Below, in pieces: positions 1 through 8,320 of a DNA stretch of 64,000 nucleotides. This DNA is from Butyrivibrio sp. MC2021 (GTDB taxonomy: Bacteria > Bacillota > Clostridia > Lachnospirales > Lachnospiraceae): assembly GCF_000621605.1 (NCBI RefSeq), contig NZ_JHXX01000010.1, forward strand, positions 82,651 through 146,650, in the 5' to 3' direction. Made by a program: the position numbers and the translations under genes. The notes beneath the pieces were generated by a model, which did no database searches, was not told the origin of the DNA, and saw only the letters and a program-made list of their open reading frames with translations. Each line of letters opens with the position of its first letter. The first letter of the stretch is position 1.

Positions 1-669
1 CTCCATGTAGTTCTGCTCTTCCTCAAGCTCATACTCAGAAGCCTCCAGCTCGGCCTTTTCCTCCTCAAGTTGATTTCCATAGGCCTCAGCGGCATCCTTG
101 GCTGCTATATACTCCGCCAGCTTGATCCTGTCGTATTCGTAGAGTTCTTCCACATACTGGGCCTTGTTAAGGGCATCGGAATAACTGGTCGCTGTCAAAA
201 GAATCTGCATATAAGAGAGATTGCCCTTCTCGTACATGAACTTGACTCTTTCCACCATGGCAGTGTACAGGGTCTCTTCCTGGGCCTTGGCCGCCTCATA
301 CTCCTGTTGTGTCTGCTCTATCAGATTCTGCTTGTTCTCAATATCTTCCTTGATAAGCTCAATATCCGCCATAAGCCCCACCAGTTCAGCCTGGGTCTCG
401 TCAATAGCTTCCTGGGTCTCCGCCTCTGCGTCCGCAATATCACCGATCTTGTCATTGGCCTCATTAAGCTTATTCTGGCTGGCATTCTTCTCGTTCTCCG
501 CCGCCTTCTTCTGCTTCTCCAGTTCCTTCTTTTCCTTCTCCAGCTTCTTCTGCTGCTCCTGGAGCTCCTCACTGGTGGTGGCAAAAGAGGTCATGGGACT
601 GGCCGCAAGCATACTGACAGCCAGCAGCGCCGCCAACAATCTATTTCTAAGTAATCTTCTTTTCTTCAT
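1..669 (-). CDS. Peptidoglycan hydrolase (M23/EnvC-PcsB type), N-terminal part, cut by window edge
   Basis: The frame runs from an ATG at 669 to base 1 without a stop, giving 223 residues. It opens with a basic signal peptide (MKKRRLLRNRLL, hydrophobic stretch, cleavage near SFA-TT at about residue 30). The rest is a long Glu/Lys/Gln coiled coil (from SEELQEQQKKLEKEKKELEK onward) followed by the region KFMYEKGNLSYMQILL, typical of the coiled-coil regulatory part of PcsB/EnvC-like proteins. In that family a LytM/M23 or CHAP domain follows; it would lie outside the window, so which catalytic domain is present is not visible. The protein should be exported and act at the septum or wall. A GGTGG ribosome site precedes the ATG. 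It is transcribed alone, after the asnS terminator. Confidence 0.75.
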   Translation of the reverse strand, partial: MKKRRLLRNRLLAALLAVSMLAASPMTSFATTSEELQEQQKKLEKEKKELEKQKKAAENEKNASQNKLNEANDKIGDIADAEAETQEAIDETQAELVGLMADIELIKEDIENKQNLIEQTQQEYEAAKAQEETLYTAMVERVKFMYEKGNLSYMQILLTATSYSDALNKAQYVEELYEYDRIKLAEYIAAKDAAEAYGNQLEEEKAELEASEYELEEEQNYME

Positions 670-730
670 ATCCACCCGATTCAAATGAATCACAAAATGT
701 ACAGACTAATAAAAAAACACTACTAAATAT

Positions 731-739
731 AGTATAACA
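731..739 (-). promoter_or_regulatory. Extended -10 promoter of the M23-type hydrolase gene
   Basis: On the minus strand the sequence TGTTATACT (TGn followed by TATACT) lies about 60 bases upstream of the ATG at 669. No clear -35 box is seen, as is common for extended -10 promoters. Confidence 0.35.
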
Positions 740-760
740 TTCCCGCTAACTTCTATCTAT

Positions 761-795
761 AAGAAAACCCCCTTGCCGTGATACGCAAGGGGGGT
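761..795 (-). terminator. Rho-independent terminator, probably of the asnS transcript
   Basis: Minus strand: ACCCCCCTTGC, loop, GCAAGGGGGT, followed by TTTTCTT. It lies between asnS and the M23-type gene, after the palindromic repeat at 827-890. Confidence 0.8.
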
Positions 796-826
796 GATGT
801 ATGATTTATGAATAATTAAATTTTTT

Positions 827-890
827 AATGATATACGAATTGCTCCATGGCTACGCCATTCTCGCAATTCTACAAAAATTCGGAAATCGC
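827..890 (-). repeat. Dispersed palindromic element, copy A
   Basis: The hairpin at 837-870 has outer arms GAATTGC/GCAATTC and an inner stem ATGGC-GTA-GCCAT. Read on the minus strand, it and its flanks (TTTCCGAAT before it, GTATATCATT after it) match 21253-21318 on the plus strand almost base for base, with compensatory changes in the inner stem. It sits in the 3' region of asnS. Confidence 0.75.
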
Positions 891-923
891 GGGGCCCCTG
901 CCCCACTTTATTCCCCTATATCA

Positions 924-2309
924 TTAAAAATCGCAATTTCTCGGAGTCCTAGGATAAGGAATTACGTCACGGATGTTCTCAACGCCGGTTAAGTACATGA
1001 TAAGACGCTCAAAGCCCATACCGAAGCCGCTGTGGATGCATCCGCCGTATCTTCTGGTGTCGAGATACCAGTCGATGCCTTCCTTATCAACGCCCATCTC
1101 ATTCATTCTCTCAATGAGCTTGTCCAGATTCTCTTCTCTCTGGCTGCCGCCCATGAGCTCGCCTGCCTGAGGAACAAGAAGGTCTACAGCAGCAACAGTC
1201 TTGTTGTCAGGGTTAACCTTCATGTAGTAAGCCTTGATGTCCTTCGGCCAGTCTGTGATAAATACAGGGCCGCCAAAGTGCTCAACGATGTATTTCTCGT
1301 GCTCTTTAGCTATATCCTCGCCGTAGTCAGGCTCGAACTCCCACTTAACATCAGCTTTCTTGAGGATGTCTACAACATCATGGTGACTGATACGTGTGAA
1401 GTGTGCATTAACGATATCATTAAGCTTGTCCTTAAGTCCCTTGGATACGAACTGGTCGCAGAAATTGATCTCCTCAGGGCACTTGTCACAAACATATTTA
1501 ACAACGAACTTGAGCATATCCTCTTCGATATCCATAAGTCCCTCAAGATCACAGAAAGCCATCTCAGGCTCGATCATCCAGAACTCGTTGGCATGGGTCT
1601 GGGTGTTGGAGTTCTCTGTTCTGAAGGTAGGTCCGAAGGTATAAATATCACCGAAGGCCATAGCGAAGGTCTCGCCCTGAAGCTGTCCTGAACCTGTGAT
1701 AAAGGACTGCTTGCCGAAGAGGTCCTTGCTGAAATCAACCTGACCGTCCTCGGTCTTGGGAAGATCGTTCATGTTGAGAGTTGTGATCTTGAACATCTGA
1801 TCTGAACCCTCACAGTCAGCACCGGTGATCAGAGGAGTGTGAACGTAAAGGTATCCTCTGTCCTGGAAATAGGTGTGAATCGCCATAGCTGCCACACTTC
1901 TGATGCGGAATACAGCGCTGAAGAGGTTTGTACGGGGACGAAGATGTGCCACGGTACGAAGATACTCTCTTGTATGACGCTTGGGCTGGATAGGATAATT
2001 CTCAGGGCAGTCACCTAAAAGCTCAACTGCAGTAGCCTTAACTTCGAAAGGCTGCTTATTTTCGGGAGTGAGCACCAGGCTACCTGTTACCTTAACGCTG
2101 GAACCGACTCTTATCTTGGAGATGTCATCAAAATTATTAAGTTCCTGATCGTAAACAACCTGCAAATTTTCAAAGAATGAACCGTCGTTTACGTTAAGGA
2201 ATCCAAACTGTGCCTGTGCGCGGTTAGTACGTACCCAAGCGCAGATGGTCACTTCTTTGGAAGCATACTCAGAAGTATTTCTGAACAGCTCTTTAATTTT
2301 TGTTCTCAT
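924..2309 (-). CDS. asnS: Asparaginyl-tRNA synthetase
   Basis: 461 residues, the usual size for bacterial AsnRS. It charges tRNA-Asn with asparagine in the cytoplasm. An N-terminal OB-fold anticodon domain (about residues 1-110, ICAWVRTNRAQAQFGFLNVNDGS) is followed by the class II catalytic core: motif 2 region FGPTFRTENSNTQTHANEFW and motif 3 GGCIHSGFGMGFERLIMY near the C-terminus. The C-terminal IRDVIPYPRTPRNCDF is typical of the AsnRS branch rather than AspRS. The start is the ATG at 2309 with AGAGGAG seven bases upstream. The gene follows the PPIase lipoprotein by 38 bases and is probably cotranscribed with it; a palindromic repeat and a terminator lie downstream. Confidence 0.97.
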   Translation of the reverse strand: MRTKIKELFRNTSEYASKEVTICAWVRTNRAQAQFGFLNVNDGSFFENLQVVYDQELNNFDDISKIRVGSSVKVTGSLVLTPENKQPFEVKATAVELLGDCPENYPIQPKRHTREYLRTVAHLRPRTNLFSAVFRIRSVAAMAIHTYFQDRGYLYVHTPLITGADCEGSDQMFKITTLNMNDLPKTEDGQVDFSKDLFGKQSFITGSGQLQGETFAMAFGDIYTFGPTFRTENSNTQTHANEFWMIEPEMAFCDLEGLMDIEEDMLKFVVKYVCDKCPEEINFCDQFVSKGLKDKLNDIVNAHFTRISHHDVVDILKKADVKWEFEPDYGEDIAKEHEKYIVEHFGGPVFITDWPKDIKAYYMKVNPDNKTVAAVDLLVPQAGELMGGSQREENLDKLIERMNEMGVDKEGIDWYLDTRRYGGCIHSGFGMGFERLIMYLTGVENIRDVIPYPRTPRNCDF

Positions 2310-2347
2310 CTTTTTTCTCCTCTTAGTTAATATTTATTATGTAAAAA

Positions 2348-3601
2348 TTATTCTGCCTCACCGTCAACAACATTGGCGTGCTCTTTAAGGAACTCTACAA
2401 CCTTCTCAGCCATAAGTCCTTCTCTGTAAAGCTCAAGATCGAGAGAAGCCTTGTACTCCTCAAAGCTGCTGAAAGCGGTAGAAGAAGCGCTCTCATAAGC
2501 CTCCTTGAGATACTTGTCAATGTCTGCATCTGTAATAGTGATGCCCTGCTCATCAGCGATAGCCTTGAACATTACATACTGATCAGCCATATCTTCGGCT
2601 GTCTGCTTGAAGAACTCCTCCTCAGTGCCTGCAAAGCCCTGGGCCTGAGCCATCATTGAAAGAATGTTGGAAGCAGAGTACTGCTGACCGTACATATATG
2701 AATACATGCTTGCATAGTAATCAAGCTGATCAACCTGCTCCTTCATGAATCTGTTAAGAAGCTTCTCAGGGAGCTCTTTGAACTCTGCGCCCTCTGTTAC
2801 AGCCTTGATAACCTCGTTCTCAAGCTCTGTCTTATAGTTGCTCTCACCCTCTTCTGTAAGGGTCTTCATTACATGAGCGCTGAGCTCCTCAAGATTGGTA
2901 ACGTCCTCATAGCCAAGGCCTGCTGCCCACTCATCTGTAAGCTCTGTGCTGGTCTCGCTGATGGTGTTAACTGTTACGGTAAATACTACATCCTTGCCTG
3001 CAAGATTGGCTGCGCCGTAGTTCTCAGGGAAAGTGAGGTTAAGATCTCTTGTCTCACCAACCTTGGCGCCGATAAGTCCGTCCTCGAAGCCGTCGATATA
3101 AGAATGGGAACCGATAACAAGATCAGCGCCCTGAGCTGTACCGCCGTCAAAGGCCTCCTTGGTATCAGCATATTTGCCCACATAGTCGATATTTACTGTA
3201 TCTCCGCTCTTAACAGGTCTGTTTACCTGGGTAAGAAGTGGATTGGACTGGGTCAGAGTGTTGTTGATGTAGTCCTGAACATCCTCCTCTGTAACATTAA
3301 CAGCGGGAACCTCAACGGTTACGCCGTCATACTCGGTAAGAGTAACATAATCGGATGCATTGATCTCGCTGAGGGTCATCTCCTCAAGGCCGTCAACATA
3401 TGCGGCAACATCAAATCCGTCTGTCTCTGTGGTTGTCTCGGAAGCTGTCTCTGTAGAAGCGCTCTCAGCGGGAGCCTCTGCTGTCTCGGCTGTCTCGGCT
3501 GTCTCAACGCCGCTGCCGGCATTCTCTGTCTCCTTGCCGCAGGCTGCAATTGTTGTAGCCATTACAGCACCTATAAGTATAACTGCTATTTTCTTTTTCA
3601 T
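2348..3601 (-). CDS. Trigger-factor-like FKBP peptidyl-prolyl isomerase, lipoprotein
   Basis: 417 residues. The N-terminus is a lipoprotein signal (ATTIAACGK, lipidated Cys about residue 21) followed by a Ser/Thr/Glu/Ala-rich linker to about residue 60. Next comes an N-terminal helix region, an FKBP-type PPIase domain (about 145-235: SGDTVNIDYVGKYADTKEAF, then DGFEDGLIGAKVGETRDL and LTFPENYG) and a helical C-terminal region like that of trigger factor (about 245-410). The ribosome-binding N-terminal domain of true trigger factor is absent, so this is an extracytoplasmic relative that probably folds exported proteins at the membrane surface. The start ATG has GGAGAA upstream. It is the first gene of a likely two-gene unit with asnS. 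Family assignment is strong; substrate unknown. Confidence 0.85.
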   Translation of the reverse strand: MKKKIAVILIGAVMATTIAACGKETENAGSGVETAETAETAEAPAESASTETASETTTETDGFDVAAYVDGLEEMTLSEINASDYVTLTEYDGVTVEVPAVNVTEEDVQDYINNTLTQSNPLLTQVNRPVKSGDTVNIDYVGKYADTKEAFDGGTAQGADLVIGSHSYIDGFEDGLIGAKVGETRDLNLTFPENYGAANLAGKDVVFTVTVNTISETSTELTDEWAAGLGYEDVTNLEELSAHVMKTLTEEGESNYKTELENEVIKAVTEGAEFKELPEKLLNRFMKEQVDQLDYYASMYSYMYGQQYSASNILSMMAQAQGFAGTEEEFFKQTAEDMADQYVMFKAIADEQGITITDADIDKYLKEAYESASSTAFSSFEEYKASLDLELYREGLMAEKVVEFLKEHANVVDGEAE

Positions 3602-3704
3602 AATTTCTCCTTTAACATAAGCTAATTAACGGTTAGCCCACACCTTTCTTTCAAACAATATTTTTTATACTACCACACCTTCGCTTCTTATTAAAGTATT
3701 TTAT

Positions 3705-3733
3705 TTGCCTTACGGACCAATCAATGCTACAAT
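3705..3733 (+). promoter_or_regulatory. Sigma-A type promoter of the membrane-anchored gene at 3775
   Basis: -35 TTGCCT (3705-3710), 17-base spacer, extended -10 TGC-TACAAT (TACAAT at 3728-3733), about 40 bases upstream of the GTG start. Confidence 0.55.
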
Positions 3734-3774
3734 AGTTTAGCATTTTTATTCAGAATCATTCGGAGGGTTTTGTT

Positions 3775-4251
3775 GTGAGTACTGGACTTATAGTATTAAT
3801 CGTTGTTTTAGTCGTTTTGGCAGCCTTAGTTGTAGCACTTATTTTCCTTGGAAAAAGAGCTCAGAAGAAGCAGGATGAGCAGCAGGCTCAGCTGGATGCT
3901 ATGAAGCAGTCAGTTACAATGCTTATTATCGATAAAAAGCGCATGAAGCTCAATGAAGCAGGTCTTCCTCAGGCAGTTATCGAGCAGACACCCAAGCTCC
4001 TTCGCAGATCCAAGCTTCCGATCCTCAAGGTTAGAATCGGTAACAGAGTTATGAGTCTTATCTGCGACGAGAAGATTTTCGACAAGGTTCCTGTTAAGAA
4101 GGAAGTTAAGGCGTCCGTAAGCGGAATCTATGTAACAGAGGTCAAGGGCCTTCGTGCCAACAAGGGTCCCGCTGTAGAGGAAAAGAAGGGCTTCTTCAAG
4201 AATCTTGTTGCTAAGGCTCAGGAAAAGGCCGGCGCCAAGATGGTTAAGTAA
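3775..4251 (+). CDS. Membrane-anchored hypothetical protein
   Basis: 158 residues starting at a GTG with CGGAGGG eight bases upstream. Residues 5-26 form one very hydrophobic segment (LIVLIVVLVVLAALVVALIFL), followed by a basic, Gln-rich stretch (KRAQKKQDEQQAQLDAMKQS) and a compact alpha/beta-looking region with the pattern LPILKVRIGNRVMSLICDEK. The last 25 residues are Lys/Ala-rich. I do not recognise a named family. The topology suggests an N-terminal anchor and a cytoplasmic or surface soluble part. It is a single gene with its own promoter and terminator on the strand opposite to its neighbours. Confidence 0.75.
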   Translation: MSTGLIVLIVVLVVLAALVVALIFLGKRAQKKQDEQQAQLDAMKQSVTMLIIDKKRMKLNEAGLPQAVIEQTPKLLRRSKLPILKVRIGNRVMSLICDEKIFDKVPVKKEVKASVSGIYVTEVKGLRANKGPAVEEKKGFFKNLVAKAQEKAGAKMVK

Positions 4252-4285
4252 TTAAATAAGAAATTGAATATTGTATGCAAAATAA

Positions 4286-4317
4286 TCGGAGGTCCTTAAA
4301 GGGCCTCCGAATTTTTT
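4286..4317 (+). terminator. Terminator of the gene at 3775, overlapping the end of the opposite gene
   Basis: TCGGAGG(T)CC-TTAAA-GG(G)CCTCCGA at 4286-4310 followed by ATTTTTT. The hairpin lies over the last codons and stop of the convergent gene at 4296-4748. Confidence 0.8.
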
Positions 4318-4748
4318 ATCTCTATTACCATCATGGAATCCGACAAAACTTCGCCACCCATCTCCAGGGCGTACTCCGCCATAAGCTTCATCTCTTCATC
4401 CTGTCTGGTTCTTATAAAATCAAAATTGTTGGTGCGAACCTTCATCTGCATTGAGCCGTAGGGAGTGTGATACTCCGTGTCGTACTCAAGCCTGTCCGCA
4501 AAGGCGAGCTTGGACTTGATATCTCCGCCTCTGATGATCTCCATGCCCTTTCCGTCAGGGGCTATGGACACCTTGTTGTGGACCTTCACGGTTCCGCCGC
4601 CGGCATCCTGCTCCTCGTCATATTCAAGGACGCACATGCCGTCTTCCATTTCTTCAAAAACACCTGCGGAATTGGTAATGATCTTTTCCGTAGGCTCACC
4701 GGCTCTGGAATGAATGCCGGTTACTGTTACATCGACATTTTTTTTCAT
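4296..4748 (-). CDS. DUF1934-type calycin-like beta-barrel protein
   Basis: 150 residues. The pattern MKKNVDVTVTG, repeated short beta strands, YDTEYHTPYGSMQMKVRTNN and a final strand SDSMMVIEIKN fit the DUF1934 (YwiB-like) family, small calycin-type beta barrels of unknown function in Firmicutes. It starts 17 bases after the ispE stop with GGGAG upstream of the ATG, so the two are probably one transcript. The stop codon lies inside a terminator hairpin. Function is unknown and the family call rests on overall resemblance. Confidence 0.7.
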   Translation of the reverse strand: MKKNVDVTVTGIHSRAGEPTEKIITNSAGVFEEMEDGMCVLEYDEEQDAGGGTVKVHNKVSIAPDGKGMEIIRGGDIKSKLAFADRLEYDTEYHTPYGSMQMKVRTNNFDFIRTRQDEEMKLMAEYALEMGGEVLSDSMMVIEIKNSEAL

Positions 4749-4765
4749 AATATTGCTCCCTCAGA

Positions 4766-5635
4766 TCAGTTGTTAGGGTTGATCGGCCCTGATAAAAACA
4801 CCTCTTTCGTTATATGACTTGATAAAACCTTATCCACTGCCTCTTTTGCCTTGTCCTGATCCTCAAATATAGCAAAAACTGTGGGGCCGCTGCCGGTCAT
4901 AAATGCTCTTACAGCGCCGGCCGCTTCCAAAATCTCCTCAAGCTGCCCTATCTCCTGATATCTTGATGCAGTTACGGGCTCAAGAACGTTGCCTATAAGG
5001 TCGCACATCTTTCTGATATCACCGGCCTCGATGGCTGCTCTTATGCCGTCTATATCCGGGTGGCTCTCTATCTCCTTGCTGTCCAGCTCCTTGTAGACCC
5101 AGCCTGTGGAAACATCAATGGGGGGCTTGGCAATTACAATGGGACAGTACTTCATGTCCTTCAAAATAGTGAGCTCCTCGCCGATACCCTCAGCCAGGGC
5201 TGTGCCTCCCAGGATGCAGTAGGGAATGTCCGCTCCCAGCTTGACCGCCAGTCTGCAGAGCTCCTCTTTGGAAAGTCCCAGGCCCCAGAGCTCATTCAGT
5301 GCGGTGTAGGCCGCTGCTCCGTCTGTACTTCCGCCTGCCATGCCCGCTGCCACGGGAATCCTCTTGATAAGCCTTATATCTGCGCCTTTTTTGACGTTAT
5401 ACTCTTCCTGGAGCTGCCTTGCAACCTTGCAGATCAGATTGCTGTCATCAGAGGGAATCTTGTCGGACTCTGTAAAAAGAGCTATCTCCCCAGTGTCGTT
5501 GTCGGAAAAAGTAAGGGTGTCATACAGATCCACGTTCTGCATTATCATTCTCACTATGTGATAGCCGTCAGCCCTTCTTCCGGTGACATCCAGTCCCAGG
5601 TTTATCTTGGCATAGGCCTTTTTTTCAATCGTCAT
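4766..5635 (-). CDS. ispE: 4-diphosphocytidyl-2-C-methyl-D-erythritol kinase
   Basis: 289 residues, normal for IspE. It phosphorylates CDP-methylerythritol in the MEP route to isopentenyl diphosphate. A GHMP-kinase fold is visible: N-terminal AYAKINLGLDVTGRRADGYH, the ATP-binding Gly-rich loop PVAAGMAGGSTDGAAA (about residues 90-105), and the C-terminal motif AFMTGSGPTVFAIFE. A weak GGTAGGT ribosome site precedes the ATG at 5635. The DUF1934-type gene follows immediately. The upstream region is shared with a divergent plus-strand gene. Confidence 0.95.
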   Translation of the reverse strand: MTIEKKAYAKINLGLDVTGRRADGYHIVRMIMQNVDLYDTLTFSDNDTGEIALFTESDKIPSDDSNLICKVARQLQEEYNVKKGADIRLIKRIPVAAGMAGGSTDGAAAYTALNELWGLGLSKEELCRLAVKLGADIPYCILGGTALAEGIGEELTILKDMKYCPIVIAKPPIDVSTGWVYKELDSKEIESHPDIDGIRAAIEAGDIRKMCDLIGNVLEPVTASRYQEIGQLEEILEAAGAVRAFMTGSGPTVFAIFEDQDKAKEAVDKVLSSHITKEVFLSGPINPNN

Positions 5636-5851
5636 AATTACCTACCATTTTCTTACATATTTGCTAAATCGATTAAGTGCAGATATTCTCTGCTTTTTTA
5701 ATCTTCCCACTATCCATCTTTAAACTCAAGAAAAAAAATTCAAAAAAAGACTAAAGTTTTTTGAAATTCTGCCGATAAGAGGATTAGGTAAACCATGGTT
5801 TTCGTTTCAAGCGCGGTATTTAGTAAACCTGTCGCGGAAAAGGAGTTCGGT

Positions 5852-6475
5852 ATGGGCGTAAACGGAGTTACCGAGGTTACTAACAACATCGCAACAGCTT
5901 ATACTTCCACTGTAAATCCTCAGGTTGAGGAAAAGAAAAAAGATTCGGAAGTACAGGCAAAATCGGAAGCTGCAGCCGTTTATGAGAAATCTGATGAAAG
6001 CGCGCAAACCACCACGATTTCTCAGAAGGAAGCGGACAGAACCAAGATCATCAGACAGATGCAGGCTGACGTAGAGCAGCGCAAGGCACAGCTCCTTGAC
6101 ATCGTCCAGAAGATGATGGGCAAGCAGGCCAAGGCCTATGGCATCGCCAATTCTGACAATGATGAGGATTCCATCTGGAAGTTCCTTGCAAAGGGCGACT
6201 TCACAGTGGATGCAGCTACCAAAGCACAGGCACAGGCTGACATAGCAGAGGATGGATACTGGGGCGTTAATCAGACCTCGGAAAGAATCCTCGACTTTGC
6301 CAAGACACTGGCCGGGGACGATCCCGAGAAGCTGGAAAAAATGAGGGCAGCTTTTGAGAAGGGCTACGCACAGGCTGAAAAGACCTGGGGCGGTGAGCTT
6401 CCTGATATCTCAAAACGCACCTATGAAGCAGTGATGAAGGGCTTCGACGATCTCACCGGAAAAACAGAAACTTAA
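5852..6475 (+). CDS. Conserved hypothetical protein (often labelled 'hydrogenase-4 component G')
   Basis: 207 residues from the ATG at 5852, which has AAAAGGAG seven bases upstream; the frame is open back to 5795 but that start has no ribosome site. The N-terminal 75 residues are Ser/Thr/Glu/Lys-rich and look disordered. The C-terminal part is helical with DGYWGVNQTSERILDFAKTL and EKGYAQAEKTWGGELPDISK, a motif set I recall from a Lachnospiraceae family carried in databases under a hydrogenase name although nothing hydrogenase-like is visible. No signal peptide. Real function unknown. Single gene with its own terminator. Confidence 0.65.
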   Translation: MGVNGVTEVTNNIATAYTSTVNPQVEEKKKDSEVQAKSEAAAVYEKSDESAQTTTISQKEADRTKIIRQMQADVEQRKAQLLDIVQKMMGKQAKAYGIANSDNDEDSIWKFLAKGDFTVDAATKAQAQADIAEDGYWGVNQTSERILDFAKTLAGDDPEKLEKMRAAFEKGYAQAEKTWGGELPDISKRTYEAVMKGFDDLTGKTET

Positions 6476-6492
6476 ACGTTGCTAGTAACACA

Positions 6493-6530
6493 TTGAGCCG
6501 GGTACTCACAATACCCGGCTCAAGTTTTGT
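6493..6530 (+). terminator. Terminator of the gene at 5852
   Basis: TTGAGCCGGGTA-CTCACA-TACCCGGCTCAA at 6493-6522 followed by GTTTTGTT on the plus strand. It also ends the convergent pyr operon region. Confidence 0.85.
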
Positions 6531-6538
6531 TATTCTTA

Positions 6539-7444
6539 TTATTCTACAATTCCTCTTAATTCGTTTATATCCTGCACTCCGTATCTGGTCATGTACTCCT
6601 CGATGCCTTCTACCACCTTCTCTGTGGTGTAGGGATCATGGAAGTTCATGGCTCCCACGGCTATGGCTGTGGCTCCCGCCATGATAAACTCTATGGCATC
6701 CTCAGCGTTGGCGATTCCGCCCATTCCGATAATGGGAATGTTCACCGCATGAGCAGCCTCGTATACCATGCGAACTGCCACAGGCTTGATGGCAGGGCCT
6801 GAGAGGCCTCCTGTCTTGTTGGCCAGGGCGAATTTCCTCTTGTGGATATCGATCTTCATCCCGGTAATGGTATTGATAAGGGAGATGGCATCCGCTCCCG
6901 CAGCCTCTGCGGCCTTGGCCATCTCAGCGATGCTGGTGACATTGGGGCTGAGCTTCATGATAATGGGCTGCTTTGCCACCTCTTTTATTCTGGAAGTTAT
7001 GTCATAAAGAGCTGCGCTCTTTTGTCCAAAGGCGATGGCTCCCTCTTTTACATTGGGACAGGACACGTTGATCTCCAGCATGTCCACTCTCTCCTCATCT
7101 CCAAGGCGCTCCACAACCTCTAAATAGTCCTCCACGGATTTGCCGCAGACATTGACGATGACCTTGGTGTCATAATCCTTGAGGAACTTCAGGTCTCTGT
7201 TTGCAAAAACCTCAACTCCCGGGTTCTGAAGGCCGATGGCATTGAGCATTCCGCCGTAAACCTCAGTAACTCTCGGGGTGGGATTGCCGGGCCAGGGCAC
7301 ATTGGCAACGCCCTTGGTAACCACAGCTCCCAATTTATTAAGATCAACAAAATCCGCATACTCCATGCCGGATCCGAAGGTTCCGGAGGCTGTCATTACG
7401 GGATTTTTGAATTTTACTCCTGCAATTTCAACTGATGTATTCAT
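6539..7444 (-). CDS. pyrD: Dihydroorotate dehydrogenase B, catalytic subunit
   Basis: 301 residues from the ATG at 7444, which has GAGGAGG six bases upstream; a longer GTG frame would swallow this site. The FMN TIM barrel is clear: NPVMTASGTFGSG near the N-terminus, EINVSCPNVKEG with the catalytic Cys (about residue 130), and the FMN phosphate site IIGMGGIANAEDAIEFIMAGA. It oxidises dihydroorotate to orotate. It belongs to class 1B, which passes electrons to NAD via PyrK, encoded immediately upstream. Last gene of pyrC-pyrK-pyrD. Confidence 0.96.
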   Translation of the reverse strand: MNTSVEIAGVKFKNPVMTASGTFGSGMEYADFVDLNKLGAVVTKGVANVPWPGNPTPRVTEVYGGMLNAIGLQNPGVEVFANRDLKFLKDYDTKVIVNVCGKSVEDYLEVVERLGDEERVDMLEINVSCPNVKEGAIAFGQKSAALYDITSRIKEVAKQPIIMKLSPNVTSIAEMAKAAEAAGADAISLINTITGMKIDIHKRKFALANKTGGLSGPAIKPVAVRMVYEAAHAVNIPIIGMGGIANAEDAIEFIMAGATAIAVGAMNFHDPYTTEKVVEGIEEYMTRYGVQDINELRGIVE

Positions 7445-7455
7445 GTCCGCCCTCC

Positions 7456-8256
7456 TCACATATCTAAGTCATCCGCGTCAAACACCGGTCCGTCGGTGCA
7501 GATGCGGGCATTGTTAACGTGGGAATGGTGATCCACCTTAGTGGTCTTGCAGATACATCCAAGGCAGGCTCCGACGCCGCAGGCCATGCGCTCTTCCAGT
7601 GAAAGGTAAGCCTTGATGCCCTTTTCCTGAGCGTAATTCTTGATAGCCCTAAGCATAGGCATGGGGCCGCAGGCAAAAATTACATCGGCTTCTATGTTCT
7701 GCTCTCTCATGGCGTCAATGACATTTCCTTTGGTTCCGATGCTGCCGTCCTCTGTGGCGGTGAACATGTCCGCATATTTGGCAAACTCCTCGGAAAGGAA
7801 GGTCTCAGAATTTCTATAGCCCATAACGGCGCTGACCTTAACAGGCTTAACAGCTGTTTCTGCAGCCGCAAGTCTCTTGGCTGTTTCAAGAAGGGGAGGG
7901 ACTCCGATGCCGCCGCCCATGACAACGACCTTTTTTCCCGCAGCAGCTTCCAAAGGGAAACCGTTGCCGAGAACCCCCAGGATCTTGATGTAATCCTCGG
8001 GCTGATACAACGCAAACTCTGCGGTGCCGCTTCCTACAACCCTGTACACAAGACGGATCGCGGATCTCTCCTTGTCCACCTCGCAGATACTGATGGGTCT
8101 TGGAAGAAGTGTTGATTTATTGGTGGGATATACCCCAACGAACTGCCCGGGACAAGCGTCCTGTGCTATAGGGGTCTCAAGCCACAGATCATAGATACCC
8201 TCAGCAAGAAGGTTCTGGCTCAAAACCCTCGCTGCCGCCATACTTTTCTTAGACAT
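7456..8256 (-). CDS. pyrK: Dihydroorotate dehydrogenase B, electron transfer subunit
   Basis: 266 residues. A ferredoxin-reductase-like FAD/NAD module is visible: FAD-binding LLPRPISICEVD, Gly-rich VVMGGGIGVPPLLETAKRL, and the C-terminal 2Fe-2S cysteine set ERMACGVGACLGCICKT with a further ARICTDGPVF. It carries electrons from the PyrD FMN to NAD. A GTG one codon earlier (8259) is an alternative start; the ATG at 8256 is preferred, GAGGT lying upstream. It follows pyrC by about 60 bases and precedes pyrD by 11. Confidence 0.95.
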   Translation of the reverse strand: MSKKSMAAARVLSQNLLAEGIYDLWLETPIAQDACPGQFVGVYPTNKSTLLPRPISICEVDKERSAIRLVYRVVGSGTAEFALYQPEDYIKILGVLGNGFPLEAAAGKKVVVMGGGIGVPPLLETAKRLAAAETAVKPVKVSAVMGYRNSETFLSEEFAKYADMFTATEDGSIGTKGNVIDAMREQNIEADVIFACGPMPMLRAIKNYAQEKGIKAYLSLEERMACGVGACLGCICKTTKVDHHSHVNNARICTDGPVFDADDLDM

Positions 8257-8320
8257 CACAAGCTACCTCGTTTCAAATCTCTGTTTTCAAAGCATTCGCA
8301 ATAAACAATACCATATATGC

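Noticed and set aside
221..688. 155-residue Ser/Phe-rich open frame on the plus strand
   Set aside because: It is antisense to the coiled-coil part of the M23-type hydrolase; low-complexity composition is a mirror of the Glu/Lys-rich coiled coil.
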